Assembly: GCA_014529385.2 (NCBI GenBank)
Contig: CM043958.1
Span: 153,597,293-153,661,292, forward strand
DNA length: 64,000 nt
Reading direction: 5' to 3'
DNA from: Adiantum capillus-veneris
Taxonomy: Eukaryota; Streptophyta; Polypodiopsida; Polypodiales; Pteridaceae
Shown here one piece after another: positions 62,686 through 64,000 of the stretch; position 1 is the stretch's first letter, and every line of letters begins with the position of its first letter. A program made the position numbers and the translations under genes. A model generated the notes under the pieces. It ran no database searches and had not been told where the DNA came from. It saw only the letters and a list, made by a program, of their open reading frames with translations.

Positions 62686-64000
62686 TAAGCTAACCTGATC
62701 TCCTCCTACACTTCGGTCTTTCTAAAGACACCTACCAGATCTCAAATTTGTCAAATCTTTGACACAAACAACTAACAACCCAAACCTCTTACCTTAGAAG
62801 TCTACTTGCAGCTGCACCTTGTTCTGATTTGATTTCAAACCACTTTCTTAACTTGTAAAGTACTTTGTACTCCAAAATGATCACCAACTTGCGGGATTCT
62901 TGGTTCTAGCTATTTGTACAAAACTTTCAACTGTCCAATTCTTTGTTAAAATAGTGATTCTCACTTAAGTACTCATCCCAATCAAACAATTGTGTATAAG
63001 GACTTGATTCCCTATGTGAGTCCTATGCATTGATATAAGGAGATAGATGGGATCCTAGGGTCACAAGGGAGGCTCTTGGACAATCAAAATCATTATTTGA
63101 GCCCTAAAATGAGCCTTCAAACTTCATACGTGTATGATGTCTAAGTGCTCATAACTAGCCCAAACTTGAAATTTAAACTCTTCTTGATGTGCTATGTTCA
63201 CCCCAAGTTCTGCTTTGTGATTCAAGCACCCCTTGGTCGGTATATCACCCCTAATTTGATATAGTTGTTTTCTGCTTCTCCAAGAGGTCTTCTAAGTCAA
63301 AGATGATCCAAATTGGATGAAACCTAGTCTCTAAGCTTGTTTTGTGGTGCTAAACAGTTTGGTCAACTCTGATGTGAGCTCTGGTCTCTAAAAATTCCCT
63401 TCAGACATCGTACGCATATGATGTCTAGCTAGTCAAAATGAGGTGAGACTCACTCCAGAGGTCTCCCACCATACAAGCAAATCATTACCTCATACGAACT
63501 AGCTATCACTTTTGTCACCTCACAAATCACTCACACACCATCAACACTCAAACAAGACTAGTACTACCTATGGCAGAAAATCCAGGCGAGTCACATGCTC
63601 CCTAGCACCTCTCCTAGATCTCAAGAGTCTAACTCCCAGATCTTGCCTAAAATAAAATAACAAGATTTCGGCTATCCAGGGAACTTCTACCTCGTATGAT
63701 TAGTCTAAGGTAGATATGCCATGAGCTGATGCTAGCATAGTGAGCTAAACAAACATACCAAAATGTCGGCCAAGGATGTAGCTTGACCCACACACAGTCA
63801 CGTGGAACAAATAGGTTGTCAATCACTTACTCAACCTTCTAAGACAATCACTACTCGAGGAAATCAAACCCGGACATCTTATGTGCTTGTGACTACAATA
63901 CAACCTACACGCTCATGCTACCAAAATCAAGACCAAAAGTCCTCAAATTGCCTCAAAACTCATAGGAAATTAGTGTTAGTATTTGTGAAATTTTTTCACT
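62686..64000. other. No gene seen; probably leader or LTR of Y
   Basis: About 1.3 kb with no open frame of note and no primer site or LTR end that I could identify. Related words around 'catacgtgtatgatgtct' (63125) and 'gtacgcatatgatgtctag' (63409) hint at an internal repeat. It lies upstream of the Y gag start on the minus strand, where a leader and 5' LTR are expected. Confidence 0.4.

Noticed and set aside
63100-63450. Palindromic words around 'catacgtgtatg' as a transposon end
   Set aside because: They are short, imperfect, and have no paired target duplication.

Overview
The window is nuclear DNA from a land plant, and I find no intact host gene in it. Nearly everything recognisable is a transposable element, a relic of one, a local duplication or a microsatellite. 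The evidence for a plant is Ty1/copia and Ty3/gypsy elements primed by the initiator-tRNA-Met type site (TGGTATCAGAGC), one gypsy family carrying a C-terminal chromodomain, and a second, Tat-like gypsy family. A Penelope-like reverse transcriptase, together with many long (AG)n and (AC)n tracts, makes a fern, lycophyte or gymnosperm more likely than a flowering plant. That last step is inference.

Layout. 1-8.3 kb: a dispersed, partly tandem repeat (called R1 here) with a conserved hairpin, a broken unidentified reading frame on the minus strand, and a non-autonomous LTR element (LARD 1). 8.3-13.5 kb: a decayed copia relic and gene-poor sequence. 13.5-16.9 kb: a second copy of the 1-3 kb block. 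16.9-18.8 kb: microsatellites and small duplications. 18.8-35.8 kb: a chromovirus-type gypsy element (X1) split in its reverse transcriptase by a minus-strand copia element (copia 1, target duplication TGTCA), which is split in turn by another minus-strand copia element (copia 2, target duplication TGGCA). 35.8-41.9 kb: R1 again and a second copy of the 3.2-7.5 kb block, including LARD 2. 41.9-62.7 kb: a minus-strand Tat-like gypsy element (Y) interrupted twice, at 45.6-49.3 kb by a Penelope-like element and at 51.4-61.7 kb by chromovirus copies (X2 and a fragment) that share a central LTR. 62.7-64 kb: probably the leader or LTR of Y, with no gene seen.

The most interesting object is the Penelope-like element at about 45645-49349. 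It has an uninterrupted 2.1 kb reverse transcriptase frame with all catalytic motifs, no visible GIY-YIG endonuclease, a strongly C-rich and G-poor sense strand, and a complete-looking minimal type I hammerhead ribozyme core at 49221-49262 on the same strand. Taking it out at a 5-bp direct repeat (ATGCT) makes the surrounding Tat-like element continuous. Other points of note are a 676-bp TIR transposon with a 9-bp target duplication inside the X2 zinc-knuckle region, a duplicated zinc knuckle in X1, and an unidentified protein-coding frame carried in two diverged copies.
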